The translations under genes and the position numbers were made by a program. Below the pieces are notes generated by a model. It was given only the letters and a program-made list of their open reading frames with translations, was not told the DNA's origin and made no database searches. This document shows, piece by piece, positions 9,921-18,355 of a stretch of 64,000 nt of DNA; position 1 is the stretch's first letter; each line of letters begins with the position of its first letter. The stretch is from VFMC01 sp046331225 (GTDB taxonomy: Bacteria > Actinomycetota > Acidimicrobiia > Acidimicrobiales > Ilumatobacteraceae), in the NCBI GenBank assembly GCA_046331225.1, contig JAXLRF010000006.1, forward strand, positions 248,001 to 312,000. Direction: 5' to 3'.

Positions 9921-11714
9921 ATGGACCTGAAGCTGAGCTCGCACACGCCCACGGCCGCCGAGGTCGAGGCGATCGAGTCAGTGCTCGGCGCCGCCGGGTC
10001 GTCGTGGTTCGGTGGCGACCGTACCGCCGACGACCACCACGTGGCCCGCGGCGGGCACGACGTGCGCGCCGAACGCCACCGCCTGCTGCCCGTGTTGCAC
10101 GCGGTCAACGACCGCGTCGGCTGGATCAGCCGCGGGGCGATCAACCACATCGCCGAGCGGCTCGACGTCGCACCGGCCGACATCCACGGCGTCGCCACCT
10201 TCTACGGCCTGTTCAGCGTCACCGAGCGGCCGAGCCGCCAGGTGCACGTGTGCATCGACCTCGCCTGCCAGATCGCCGGCGCCGAGGTGCCCGATGGTGC
10301 CCACCCGTCACCGTGCCTCGGCCTCTGCGAGCGGGCGCCGGCGGTGTTCGTCACCGATGCCGGCGAGCAACCGCGCAAGGGCGTTCTCGCACCCGCCACG
10401 CCCGTGCAGGTGCGCGATCTCGTGGCCGGCGCCGAGTTGCCGGACGAGACCGCGCCCGACGTCGCCACGCCCCAGGTGCACGACGACCGCAGCGAGTTCG
10501 TGCTGCTGCGCCGCGTCGGCCTCGTCGACCCCTCGAGCCTGCACGCCTATCGCGCCCACGACGGCTACCTCGCACTCCGCCGGGCGATCGAGATGGGCCC
10601 CGAGGCCGTGGTGCGCGAGGTGCTCGAGTCGAAGATCATGGGCCGCGGCGGTGCCGCCTTCCCGGCCGGTCGCAAGTGGGACACCGTCGCCCACCACCCC
10701 GTGCGCCCGCACTACCTGGTCTGCAACGCCGACGAGAGCGAGCCCGGCACCTTCAAGGACCGCTCGATCATCGAGGGCGACCCGTTCAGCCTGATCGAGG
10801 CGATGACCATCGCCGCCTACGCCACCGGCTGCGAACGCGGCTACGTGTACCTGCGCGGCGAGTACCCGCGAGCCGAGCGCACCCTGCGCCACGCGATCGC
10901 GGTCGCCGAGGAGCACGGCCTGCTCGGCCACGACGTGATGGGCGCCGGGTTCGCCTTCCACCTCGAGGTGTTCGTGGGCGCCGGCGCCTACATCTGCGGC
11001 GAGGAGACGGCGATCTTCAACTCGATCGAGGGCTTCCGCGGCGAGCCGCGCAACAAGCCGCCGTTCCCCGTCGACGCCGGCCTGTTCGGTAAGCCGACAC
11101 TGATCAACAACGTCGAGACGCTCGCCAACGTGCTGCCGATCGTGCTGCACGGCGGCGAGGCCTTCAGCCGCACCGGCACCCCCGGCTCCACCGGCACCAA
11201 GCTGTTCTGCGTCTCGGGGTCCGTCACCACGCCCGGCGTGTACGAACTGCCGTTCGGCGCCACGTTGCGTCAGGTGATCGAGGCCGCCGGTGGTGTCGCC
11301 AACGGCCACCAACTGCGCGCCGTGCTGCTCGGCGGCGCCGCCGGATCGTTCGCGCTGCCGGGCGACCTCGACGTGCCGCTCACCTTCGAAGACCTGCGCG
11401 CCAATTCGCTCACCCTCGGCAGCGGCGTGGTGATGGTGCTCGACGAGCACGTCGACCTGGTGCAGTTCGTCCACCGCATCGCTGCGTTCTTCCGCGACGA
11501 GAGCTGCGGCCAGTGCGTGCCGTGCCGCGTCGGCACGATGCGCCAGGAAGAGGTGCTGCAGCGCATGGAGCACCACGGACCCGACTTCGAGGCCGACCGG
11601 CAGCTGCTCACCGACATCGGTCGGGTGCTGCGCGACGCGTCGATCTGCGGGTTCGGCCATTCCGCCCACGGCGCGATCGAGAGCGCCATCGCCAAGCTGG
11701 GGGTCTTCTCGTGA
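9921..11714 (+). CDS. NuoE-NuoF fusion, diaphorase subunit of formate dehydrogenase
   Basis: A 597-residue fusion. Residues ~30-165 resemble NuoE/FdsG with four Cys for a [2Fe-2S] cluster (HVCIDLAC ... SPCLGLCE). Residues ~190-597 resemble NuoF/FdsB: FMN-binding GRGGAAFPAGRKW, NADH-binding ICGEETAIFNSIEGFRGEPR, and the [4Fe-4S] motif ESCGQCVPCRVGT with a later SICGFG. It would pass electrons from formate oxidation to NAD+. ATG 9921 lies 10 bp after the catalytic-subunit stop, and its stop overlaps the next gene by 4 bp, so the three genes form one operon. Separate subunits are usual in FdsABG-type enzymes. Confidence 0.92.
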   Translation: MDLKLSSHTPTAAEVEAIESVLGAAGSSWFGGDRTADDHHVARGGHDVRAERHRLLPVLHAVNDRVGWISRGAINHIAERLDVAPADIHGVATFYGLFSVTERPSRQVHVCIDLACQIAGAEVPDGAHPSPCLGLCERAPAVFVTDAGEQPRKGVLAPATPVQVRDLVAGAELPDETAPDVATPQVHDDRSEFVLLRRVGLVDPSSLHAYRAHDGYLALRRAIEMGPEAVVREVLESKIMGRGGAAFPAGRKWDTVAHHPVRPHYLVCNADESEPGTFKDRSIIEGDPFSLIEAMTIAAYATGCERGYVYLRGEYPRAERTLRHAIAVAEEHGLLGHDVMGAGFAFHLEVFVGAGAYICGEETAIFNSIEGFRGEPRNKPPFPVDAGLFGKPTLINNVETLANVLPIVLHGGEAFSRTGTPGSTGTKLFCVSGSVTTPGVYELPFGATLRQVIEAAGGVANGHQLRAVLLGGAAGSFALPGDLDVPLTFEDLRANSLTLGSGVVMVLDEHVDLVQFVHRIAAFFRDESCGQCVPCRVGTMRQEEVLQRMEHHGPDFEADRQLLTDIGRVLRDASICGFGHSAHGAIESAIAKLGVFS

Positions 11715-12592
11715 CCACGATCGAGCCGCGACCCGGCACCCCCGTCGCGCCGCCCAAGCACGCCGTCGAGCTCACGATCGACGGCGAGACGGTGAAGGTC
11801 GCCGAGGGCACCACCGTGTTGCAGGCCTGCCGCAGCAACGGATGCGACGACATCCCCACGCTCTGTTACGGCGAGACGCTCACACCGAAGAACGCCTGCC
11901 GCGTCTGCATGGTCGAGGTCGAAGGGTCTCGCACGCTCGTGCCGTCGTGCTCGCGCAAGGTCGAGCCGGGCATGGTGGTGCGCACCGACACCGAACGCGT
12001 GCAGCACAGCCGGCGCATGGTGCTCGAGTTCCTCGGCTCGTCCACCGACCTGTCGCTCACCCCGCACGTCGATCGCTGGAACGAGCAGTACGCCGTCGAC
12101 ACCGATCGCTACGGCGACGAGCGCGCCACCAAGGCTCAGCCGGTCAAGCGCGACAACGAGCTGTACGTGCGGGACTACGAGAAGTGCATCCTCTGCTACA
12201 AGTGCGTCGACGCGTGCGGCCCTCAATGGCAGAACACGTTCGCGATCGCTGTCGCCGGCCGCGGCTTCGACGCTCACATCGCGGCCGAGTACGACGCCGA
12301 GCTGCCCGACAGCGCGTGTGTGTACTGCGGCAACTGCATCGCCGTGTGTCCCACGGGTGCGTTGATGTTCACGAGCGAGCACGACATGCGCGCGGCCGGC
12401 ACCTGGGACGAGGACCGCCAGACGCAGACCGACACCATCTGCCCGTACTGCGGCGTCGGGTGTCAGGTCACCTTGCACGTGCAGGACAACTCGATCGTCA
12501 AGGTCACGAGCCCGTCCGACCACTCGGTCACGCACGGCAACCTCTGCATCAAGGGCCGCTTCGGCTTCCAGCACGTCCAGAACCGCAGCTGA
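11711..12592 (+). CDS. Formate dehydrogenase iron-sulfur subunit (N-terminal part of alpha)
   Basis: A 293-residue electron-transfer subunit. A [2Fe-2S] ferredoxin domain has Cys52, 63, 66 and 80. Two [4Fe-4S] sites use Cys159/162/165/169 and Cys203/206/209/213. The C-terminus (residues 242-291) carries CPYCGVGC and GNLCIKGRFGF (Cys244, 247, 251, 279), which is the N-terminal Fe4S4 subdomain of a molybdopterin oxidoreductase and here ends abruptly. The sequence continues logically into the start of the catalytic chain at 7943. The His-Cys3 [4Fe-4S] site common in NuoG/FdsA is missing between residues 99 and 150. GTG 11711 overlaps the NuoEF stop. Confidence 0.88.
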   Translation: MTTIEPRPGTPVAPPKHAVELTIDGETVKVAEGTTVLQACRSNGCDDIPTLCYGETLTPKNACRVCMVEVEGSRTLVPSCSRKVEPGMVVRTDTERVQHSRRMVLEFLGSSTDLSLTPHVDRWNEQYAVDTDRYGDERATKAQPVKRDNELYVRDYEKCILCYKCVDACGPQWQNTFAIAVAGRGFDAHIAAEYDAELPDSACVYCGNCIAVCPTGALMFTSEHDMRAAGTWDEDRQTQTDTICPYCGVGCQVTLHVQDNSIVKVTSPSDHSVTHGNLCIKGRFGFQHVQNRS

Positions 12593-12600
12593 CGCCGATC

Positions 12601-12731
12601 TTCTGGGCGCCACGCCCCGCCGAACGACCTGGTGATCCGGCCTCACCGGCACCCAGGACAACGAGGGCAGATTCCTGGGCGCCAGTGTCGACTCACCGTC
12701 GCAGCTCAACCCACACGACCGGCGCCCAGGA
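12601..12731. repeat. Pair of ~58-59 bp palindromic repeat elements
   Basis: The copy at 12673-12731 begins TCCTGGGCGCC and ends GGCGCCCAGGA, a perfect 11-bp terminal inverted repeat. A more diverged copy lies at 12601-12658 with ends TTCTGGGCGCC and GGCACCCAGGA. Two further 59-bp copies occur at 29815-29873 and 29911-29969. The inner part of the good copies shares CTCACCG and GCAGCTC. The pair fills the gap between the convergent formate dehydrogenase operon and the LLM oxidoreductase gene and could also form terminator hairpins. Confidence 0.75.
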
Positions 12732-12740
12732 CATCACGGG

Positions 12741-13922
12741 TCAGCGCTTCGCGCGCTCCTCTTCGTAGTTCGCGATCGCGGTGAGCTGCGCGTTCAACGT
12801 CGCGTCGACCCAGCGGCTGCCGGCGCCGACCACCCGGTCGTAGCTGGCCTGCACGGGGGCGAGCTGACCGGTGAAGTGCGGCATCACCTGTTCGGCGAAC
12901 AGTTCGTAGCTCCGCAGCGTGGCCGGGAAGTCGGCGAGGTCGGCACCGAGGAACAGGTAGCACCCGAACCCGCCCGTCTTGTCGACGAGGCGCTCGAGCT
13001 GTTCGATCGCCATCTCCGGCGTGCCGATCACCATCCGGCCGCTCTCGTTCACGTAGTCGATGAAGTCGCTGTAGTCGCTGGGCGGAGGGGGAGCGCTGGG
13101 GTCGCCCGTCGGGATGATGTGGCTCAGGTACTCGAACACCCATTGCAGGCCGTACTCGCAGTTCTTCTTCGCCTGCTCGACGGTCTCGGCGATGTGCATC
13201 GGGCCCATCAGGCGCCACTGCTCGCGAGGCGCCACGTGACCGTGACGGGCGGCCTCCTCCTGCCAGACGGTGTAGTTGTAGTCGAGCACCTGGAACGCGG
13301 CGGGCTCGGTGGCGGCGATCGACAGCATGCCCGTGCCGTAGCGACCGGCGAGCTTCGACCCCGACGGCGAGATCGACGACGCGACCGCCACGTCGAAGTC
13401 GCTGTAGGGGCGGATCTGCAGCACCGCCTCGTCGCACGTGAACCAGTCCGTACGCTCGGTCACCGTCTCACCGGCGAACAACCGCATCATCACGTCGAAC
13501 GCCTGCTCCATGCGCGGGCGCTGCTGCAGCGGATCGATGCCCAGCATCGCCGCGTCGCTGGTGAGCTGGCCGGGGCCGGCGCCGAACATCATCCGTCCGC
13601 GCGTGAGGTGGTCGAGCATCACGATCCGGTCGGCGAGGATGAACGGGTGGTGGTAGGGGAGCGAGTTGACCCCGGTGCCGAGCTTGATGTGCGAGGTGCG
13701 CTGGGCGGCCGCGGCGATGAACACCTCGGGACTGGCGATCAGCTCGCTGCCGGCCGAGTGGTGCTCGCCGATCCACGCCTCGGCGTAGCCCAGGCGGTCG
13801 AGGTGCTCGATCAACTGCAGGTCGCGGTGCAACGCCAGGGTCGGGTTCACCCCGGTCTTGTGCATCGGCGGCATGAACACGCCGAAGCGCAACGGGTGGG
13901 CGGCGGGCTGGAAGCGGGGCAT
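12741..13922 (-). CDS. LLM-class flavin-dependent oxidoreductase
   Basis: A 393-residue luciferase-like TIM-barrel protein. Typical features are RFGVFMPPMHKTG at the N-terminus, AWIGEHHSAGSE, the HIKLGTGVNSLPYHHPF strand, and GRMMFGAGPGQL. These enzymes use FMNH2 or F420 and act on many substrates, so none is assigned. ATG 13922 begins the conserved N-terminal strand region; an upstream ATG at 13943 would add seven residues. It stands alone between a repeat pair and a divergent small gene, so context gives no functional hint. Confidence 0.87.
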   Translation of the reverse strand: MPRFQPAAHPLRFGVFMPPMHKTGVNPTLALHRDLQLIEHLDRLGYAEAWIGEHHSAGSELIASPEVFIAAAAQRTSHIKLGTGVNSLPYHHPFILADRIVMLDHLTRGRMMFGAGPGQLTSDAAMLGIDPLQQRPRMEQAFDVMMRLFAGETVTERTDWFTCDEAVLQIRPYSDFDVAVASSISPSGSKLAGRYGTGMLSIAATEPAAFQVLDYNYTVWQEEAARHGHVAPREQWRLMGPMHIAETVEQAKKNCEYGLQWVFEYLSHIIPTGDPSAPPPPSDYSDFIDYVNESGRMVIGTPEMAIEQLERLVDKTGGFGCYLFLGADLADFPATLRSYELFAEQVMPHFTGQLAPVQASYDRVVGAGSRWVDATLNAQLTAIANYEEERAKR

Positions 13923-14071
13923 GCGCGCATCGTGCCACATCACCCGGACCCATCCGGGCGCCGGACGGCCCCGAACCTCCGACGACCGATGCGATCTCGC
14001 GCGACGTCACGGCGCACTGCTGCGTCGGATGCCACGTGAACGCATCGGTGTGCAGGGCGGGGGAGGACGGC

Positions 14072-14353
14072 ATGGCCATGGCCACCGACGGGCACGAGCG
14101 TCAGTCGCACGGCGACGGCGTCGAACAGCTGATGCAACCGATCGCAGGGGTGAGCCTCGAGCTCTACGCCCGCATCGTGCGTTCGATCGCAATGGTGAAC
14201 CACGACCTGTCGATGCTCGAGCCGATGGCCGCGCTCCACGGCGTCGCGCGTGACGCCTGGAACGAGGCGCGCCGAGGGTGGAACCTCCGGATCGGCGCCG
14301 AACCGGCCGTCAACCACCTGTTCCTCGTGCTCTACCACTCGGCGGTGTCCTAA
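14072..14353 (+). CDS. Small conserved-looking hypothetical protein
   Basis: A 93-residue protein that I do not recognise as a characterised family. It has a short polar N-terminus and then an apparently helical, domain-like core from MQPIAGVSLELYARIV to NHLFLVLYHSAV. A GGGAGGA ribosome site at 14061-14067 sits just upstream of ATG 14072, which supports translation and decides this start over an upstream in-frame ATG. It is followed closely by the aminotransferase gene and may be cotranscribed with it. No signal peptide or membrane segment is evident. Confidence 0.62.
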   Translation: MAMATDGHERQSHGDGVEQLMQPIAGVSLELYARIVRSIAMVNHDLSMLEPMAALHGVARDAWNEARRGWNLRIGAEPAVNHLFLVLYHSAVS

Positions 14354-14362
14354 CCTCGCCCG

Positions 14363-15514
14363 GTGCCCGACCGATCCCCGTTCCTGCTCGAACCCGACGT
14401 CGTCTTCCTCAACCACGGCAGCTTCGGAGCCACCCCGCAGCCGGTGTTCGACGCCTACCAGCAGCTGCAGCGGACACTCGAGGCACAGCCCGTCCGATTC
14501 CTCCAGCGGGAAGCCGACGAGCGCCTCGGCGCGGCGCGGGCACGCTTGGCCCGCTACGTCGGCTGCGCCGCCGACGAGCTGGTGTACGTGCCCAACCCGA
14601 CCACCGCGGTCAACATGGTGGCCAAGAGCCTGCGGTTCGAGCCCGGCGACGAGATCCTCACCACCGACCACGAGTACGGCGCGATGGATCGCACGTGGCG
14701 GTGGATCTGCAACCGCAGCGGCGCCCGCTACGTACGCGCCCACATCCCCTTCGGTGTCACCGCCGACGAGTTCGTCGAGCGCGTCTGGGCGGAACGCACG
14801 CCGCGCACCAAGGTGCTGTTCCTCAGCCACATGACGAGCGCGACCGCGATGCGGTTCCCGGTCGACGAGCTCGTGCACCGCGGACGCGAGGCCGGCATCC
14901 TCACCCTCGTCGACGGCGCTCACATCCCCGGCCACGTACCGCTCGACCTCGACGCGCTCGGTTGCGACATCTACACCGGCGCGAACCACAAGTGGATGTG
15001 CGCGCCCAAGGGATCGGCGTTCGTGTACGCCCGCCGCGACGTGCAGCCGATGCTCGAACCGCTCGTCGTCAGCTGGGGATGGGAGAGCGACCACCCGAGC
15101 GGCTCGACCTTCGTCGATCACCACGAGTGGCAGGGCACGCGCGACCTGGCGGCGTACCTGGCCACCCCAGCCGCGATCGACTGGCTCGAGAGCCAGGACT
15201 GGGCGGCGGTGCAGCGCCGCTGCCACGAGCTGCTCGTCGACACCTGTCGCCGCATCGACGACCTCACCGGCCTCGCTCCCGTGTATGCCGACGACGGCTT
15301 CCCGTGGACGGCGCAACTGGCCGTCGTCCGGCTGCCCGACGTCGACCCGGTCGTGTTGAAGCAGCGGCTGTACGACGAACACCGCGTCGAGACGCCCGTG
15401 CACCGATTCGGCGACCAGGTGCTGCTGCGCATCTCGATCGCCGCCTACAACACCACCGACGACGCCGATGCGCTCGTCGAGGCGTTGCGGGATCTGCTCC
15501 CGTCGACGAGCTGA
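14363..15514 (+). CDS. Class V aminotransferase (isopenicillin-N epimerase-like)
   Basis: A 383-residue fold-type I PLP enzyme. The PLP lysine lies in GANHKWMCAPKGSAFVY, and the preceding DGAHIPGHVPLDLDALG strand supplies the aspartate that binds the pyridine nitrogen. The N-terminus FLNHGSFGATPQPVFDAY is typical of the isopenicillin-N epimerase/cysteine desulfurase branch. No desulfurase-type active-site Cys loop is obvious, so epimerase- or lyase-like chemistry is more likely, but the substrate is open. GTG 14363 lies 9 bp after the small gene; the transporter gene follows 3 bp after its stop. Confidence 0.85.
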   Translation: MPDRSPFLLEPDVVFLNHGSFGATPQPVFDAYQQLQRTLEAQPVRFLQREADERLGAARARLARYVGCAADELVYVPNPTTAVNMVAKSLRFEPGDEILTTDHEYGAMDRTWRWICNRSGARYVRAHIPFGVTADEFVERVWAERTPRTKVLFLSHMTSATAMRFPVDELVHRGREAGILTLVDGAHIPGHVPLDLDALGCDIYTGANHKWMCAPKGSAFVYARRDVQPMLEPLVVSWGWESDHPSGSTFVDHHEWQGTRDLAAYLATPAAIDWLESQDWAAVQRRCHELLVDTCRRIDDLTGLAPVYADDGFPWTAQLAVVRLPDVDPVVLKQRLYDEHRVETPVHRFGDQVLLRISIAAYNTTDDADALVEALRDLLPSTS

Positions 15515-15517
15515 CGC

Positions 15518-16351
15518 GTGGCCCTCGTCTTCGCCGTCGTCTCCGCCGTGCTGCTCGGCGCGTCCGACTTCTTCGCCGCGCGCGCCGCCAGGTACACCCC
15601 GTCGATCACCGTGACGCGCAGCGCTGTCGCGGTGTCGACCGTGCTCTCCCCGCTGCTGCTCCTCGTCGTCGACTGGCGATGGATCGGTCGCGACGTGGTG
15701 ATCGCCGTGCTGTCCGGGCTGGGCATGACCACGGGTCTGTTGCTGCTCTACCGCGGCTACAGCGTGGCACGGATGGGCATCGTCGCCCCGATGTCGTCGG
15801 TGCTGCTCGCCGCCGTGCCGGTGGTGACCGACCTCGTGCGCGGCGAGGCGCCCGGGGCGCTCGGCAGCGCCGGCATCGCCGTCGGCCTCGTCGCGCTCGT
15901 GCTCACCGGGTACACGCCGGGCGGCACCGGGAGCGTGCGCCTGGGGGCGATCCTCGGTGTCACGTCGGGCGTGGCGTTCGGCATCGCCTTCACGCTCATG
16001 GGCGAGGTGCGCGAGGAGAGCGGGCTGCTGCCCGTGGTGCTGCAGCGCCTGGCCGGCATCACGATGCTGACCGTGGTGGGCGTGCTGGGCTCGGCGCCGT
16101 TCTTCGCAGCCGAACGGTCGTCGCGACGCAACTCGCTCGCCGCCGGCTCGTTCGCGGTGATCGCGATCGCGTCGCTCCAACTCGGCTTCCAGAAGGGGTC
16201 GAGCGGCCCGGTCTCGGTGGCCGCATCGCAGTTCGCCACGGTCGCGGTGATCCTGTCGGTGCTGTTCAACCGCGAGCGGATGCGTTGGTGGCAGGGGGTG
16301 GGCGTGGCGGCAACGGCCGTCGGCGTCGCCCTCATGGCCGCCGGTTCGTGA
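15518..16351 (+). CDS. EamA/DMT-superfamily membrane transporter
   Basis: A 277-residue, very hydrophobic protein with about ten predicted membrane helices in two related halves, as in EamA drug/metabolite exporters. The first half ends near RGEAPGALGSAGIAVGLVALVLTGY and the second near RMRWWQGVGVAATAVGVALMAAG. GTG 15518 starts 3 bp after the aminotransferase stop, so the pair may be an operon that makes and exports a small molecule; this is inference. Its last 20 bp overlap the 3' end of the convergent P450 gene. Confidence 0.85.
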   Translation: MALVFAVVSAVLLGASDFFAARAARYTPSITVTRSAVAVSTVLSPLLLLVVDWRWIGRDVVIAVLSGLGMTTGLLLLYRGYSVARMGIVAPMSSVLLAAVPVVTDLVRGEAPGALGSAGIAVGLVALVLTGYTPGGTGSVRLGAILGVTSGVAFGIAFTLMGEVREESGLLPVVLQRLAGITMLTVVGVLGSAPFFAAERSSRRNSLAAGSFAVIAIASLQLGFQKGSSGPVSVAASQFATVAVILSVLFNRERMRWWQGVGVAATAVGVALMAAGS

Positions 16352-17666
16352 CCCTCGCCATCACGCCGCCCGCCGGTGCCGTCGTCGCCAGACCGGTCGG
16401 CTCGGGCGCCACGGGAGACACCTGCAGATCGACCCGCCGTGCCACCTCGACCGCGATCGCCTTCAGCTCGGTGACCGCCATCGCGAAGCCGAGGCAGCGG
16501 CGGGCGCCGCCACCGAACACCACCCACGACGACGGCGCGATCTGCTGGTGTGCGGGATGTCCCTCGATCCAACGACCCGGCTCGAACCGCAGCGGGTCGG
16601 GCCACCAACGAGCGTCGCGCTGCGTGACCCACGCCGAGTACATCACCATCCGACCCGCCGGCACGGTGACCCCACAGATGTCGACGTCGCGCTGCGCCTT
16701 GCGACCGCTCACCGCGCCGGGCGGCCACAGCCGCAACGCCTCACTCACCACACCGTCGAGCCATCGCATGCGCTGCAGCGCGCCAGCGTCGAGCGGCGCA
16801 CCGCCGGGCAGCTCGCGATCGATCTCGTCGCGCAACGCCGACAGCACGTCGGGACGACTGTGGATCGCGTGCAGCATCCAGGCTGCGGCCGCCGCAGTGG
16901 TGTCGTAGCCGGCGGCGACGATGCTCACCACCTGATCGCGCACCTCGACATCGGTGAGCAGCTCGCCCTCCTGCGCCTCGAGCAGCCACGACAGCACGTC
17001 GTCGCCAGCTGGTTCGCCGGCGGCGTGCGCGACGCGGCGGCGAGCGATCTCGGCGTACACCAGCTGGTCGGCGGCGTCGCGCGCCCGCATCGCCGACCGG
17101 TAGGGCGGGAACCAGCTGCGATCGAACCGTTGCCACGGCGAGCGGTTCACGTAGGCGAGGGCCGGCTCGAGCAGTTCGCCGAACCGTTCGGCCTGCGCGG
17201 CGAAGGCATCACCGAACAGCGAGCGCATCACGATCCGCCGGATGCATCCACGCATCGACGCGTGCACCTCGACCGTGGTGCCAGGTGCCCACGTCGCGGC
17301 GGTCGCCGCGGCTTCGTCGGCCATGATCGTCAGATAGCCGTCGATCCGGCGGCGGTGGAACGCGGGCTGCACGAGCTTGCGGCGCCGGTCGTGATCAGGG
17401 CCGTCGGTGACGACCAGGGCCGTCTCACCGTCGACGGGCACGAGCGTCTGCAGGAACTCGCCCCACGTGAACGCGTCGGCGCTCGACGACAGGATCGTCT
17501 CGTTGGCCTCGGCACCGAAGGTGTAGACGAATCGCATCGGGCCCCACCCGACGTCGACCACGTCGCCGAGTCGTGCCAGCTGCTCGAGCCCGCCGTGGAA
17601 GTCGGTCGCCAGCGAGCGGGCGAGGCGCAGGCTCGTGAGGGGCGAGGGCCGGACCGGGGCGCTCAC
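16332..17666 (-). CDS. Cytochrome P450
   Basis: A 444-residue heme monooxygenase. The I-helix oxygen-activating motif appears as AGYDTTAAA, the K-helix ExxR as EALRLWPPGA, and the heme-binding loop as VFGGGARRCLGFAMA with the axial Cys. It resembles the CYP102/CYP4-like soluble bacterial group more than typical CYP105s, but I cannot name the subfamily. GTG 17666 overlaps the stop of the upstream TetR gene by 4 bp, so regulator and enzyme are translationally coupled. No ferredoxin or reductase partner is adjacent. The 3' end overlaps the convergent transporter gene. Confidence 0.92.
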   Translation of the reverse strand: MSAPVRPSPLTSLRLARSLATDFHGGLEQLARLGDVVDVGWGPMRFVYTFGAEANETILSSSADAFTWGEFLQTLVPVDGETALVVTDGPDHDRRRKLVQPAFHRRRIDGYLTIMADEAAATAATWAPGTTVEVHASMRGCIRRIVMRSLFGDAFAAQAERFGELLEPALAYVNRSPWQRFDRSWFPPYRSAMRARDAADQLVYAEIARRRVAHAAGEPAGDDVLSWLLEAQEGELLTDVEVRDQVVSIVAAGYDTTAAAAAWMLHAIHSRPDVLSALRDEIDRELPGGAPLDAGALQRMRWLDGVVSEALRLWPPGAVSGRKAQRDVDICGVTVPAGRMVMYSAWVTQRDARWWPDPLRFEPGRWIEGHPAHQQIAPSSWVVFGGGARRCLGFAMAVTELKAIAVEVARRVDLQVSPVAPEPTGLATTAPAGGVMARVTNRRP

Positions 17667-18280
17667 GACGCGCCACCCGGCGCGAGCAGTCCACGGTCGG
17701 CCGCCGTGGCCGCCGCTGCGCCGAACACCTGGGCCCACGCTCGGGCGAATCGCTCGTCGTCGACGTCGTTCGGTGTGCGGCCGGTGAAGGCCTGGATGAT
17801 CTTGAAGTTCACGAGCGCGCCGAGCGACACGGCTGCCAGCGCCTCGGCGTCGACCCCCGGGGCGAGCGACGCATAGTGCGCCGCCGTCTCGCGGTAGGTG
17901 CGCTGGATCAGTTGGTCGACGGTGTGCTCGAACAGCTCCGGGAACGCGTCGAGGTCGCGGAACATCACGCGCATCAGATCGCGCTGGCGGTCGAGTGCCG
18001 CGAGCGCGCGGCGGGCGCCGTCGAGGATGCCGTCGGCGTCGGCCGGCGCCGGCATCGTCGAGATGTCGTCCCGGGTGGCGACCATCTCGGACTCGAGCGC
18101 GGCGTCGAGGATCGCTCGCTTGGAACGGAAGTGGCGGTAGGTGCCGCCGGTGCGCGGCTGGAAACCGGCGGCCACCTCGATGTCGGCCATGGTGGTGGCG
18201 GCGTAGCCCTTGTCGGCGAAGCAGCGCATCGCCGCCGTCAGGATCCGCGACTTGGGGTCGTCGGCAGCTGTTCGTTCCAT
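17663..18280 (-). CDS. TetR-family regulator cotranscribed with the P450
   Basis: A 205-residue regulator with an N-terminal TetR DNA-binding domain (ILTAAMRCFADKGYAATTMADI through TYRHFRSKRAILDAAL). The stop overlaps the P450 start, making an operon. ATG 18280 is immediately preceded by an imperfect palindrome (18283-18298), consistent with autoregulation and with control of the divergent thioesterase gene. The ligand is probably a lipophilic molecule handled by the P450, which is inference from context only. Confidence 0.88.
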   Translation of the reverse strand: MERTAADDPKSRILTAAMRCFADKGYAATTMADIEVAAGFQPRTGGTYRHFRSKRAILDAALESEMVATRDDISTMPAPADADGILDGARRALAALDRQRDLMRVMFRDLDAFPELFEHTVDQLIQRTYRETAAHYASLAPGVDAEALAAVSLGALVNFKIIQAFTGRTPNDVDDERFARAWAQVFGAAAATAADRGLLAPGGAS

Positions 18281-18282
18281 AC

Positions 18283-18298
18283 GCAAACACTTGCTTGC
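18283..18298. promoter_or_regulatory. Candidate TetR operator
   Basis: GCAAACACTTGCTTGC is an imperfect palindrome with 12 of 16 positions symmetric. It lies 3 bp upstream of the TetR start codon and 58 bp before the divergent thioesterase start. CAAG/CTTG-type palindromes of this size are common TetR targets. It is locally AT-richer than the genome average. Confidence 0.5.
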
Positions 18299-18355
18299 AA
18301 CGCGCGGTTCGGTCAAGTCCGGACCCGGCGCGAGCCGTCTGCCAGGATCGACGCC

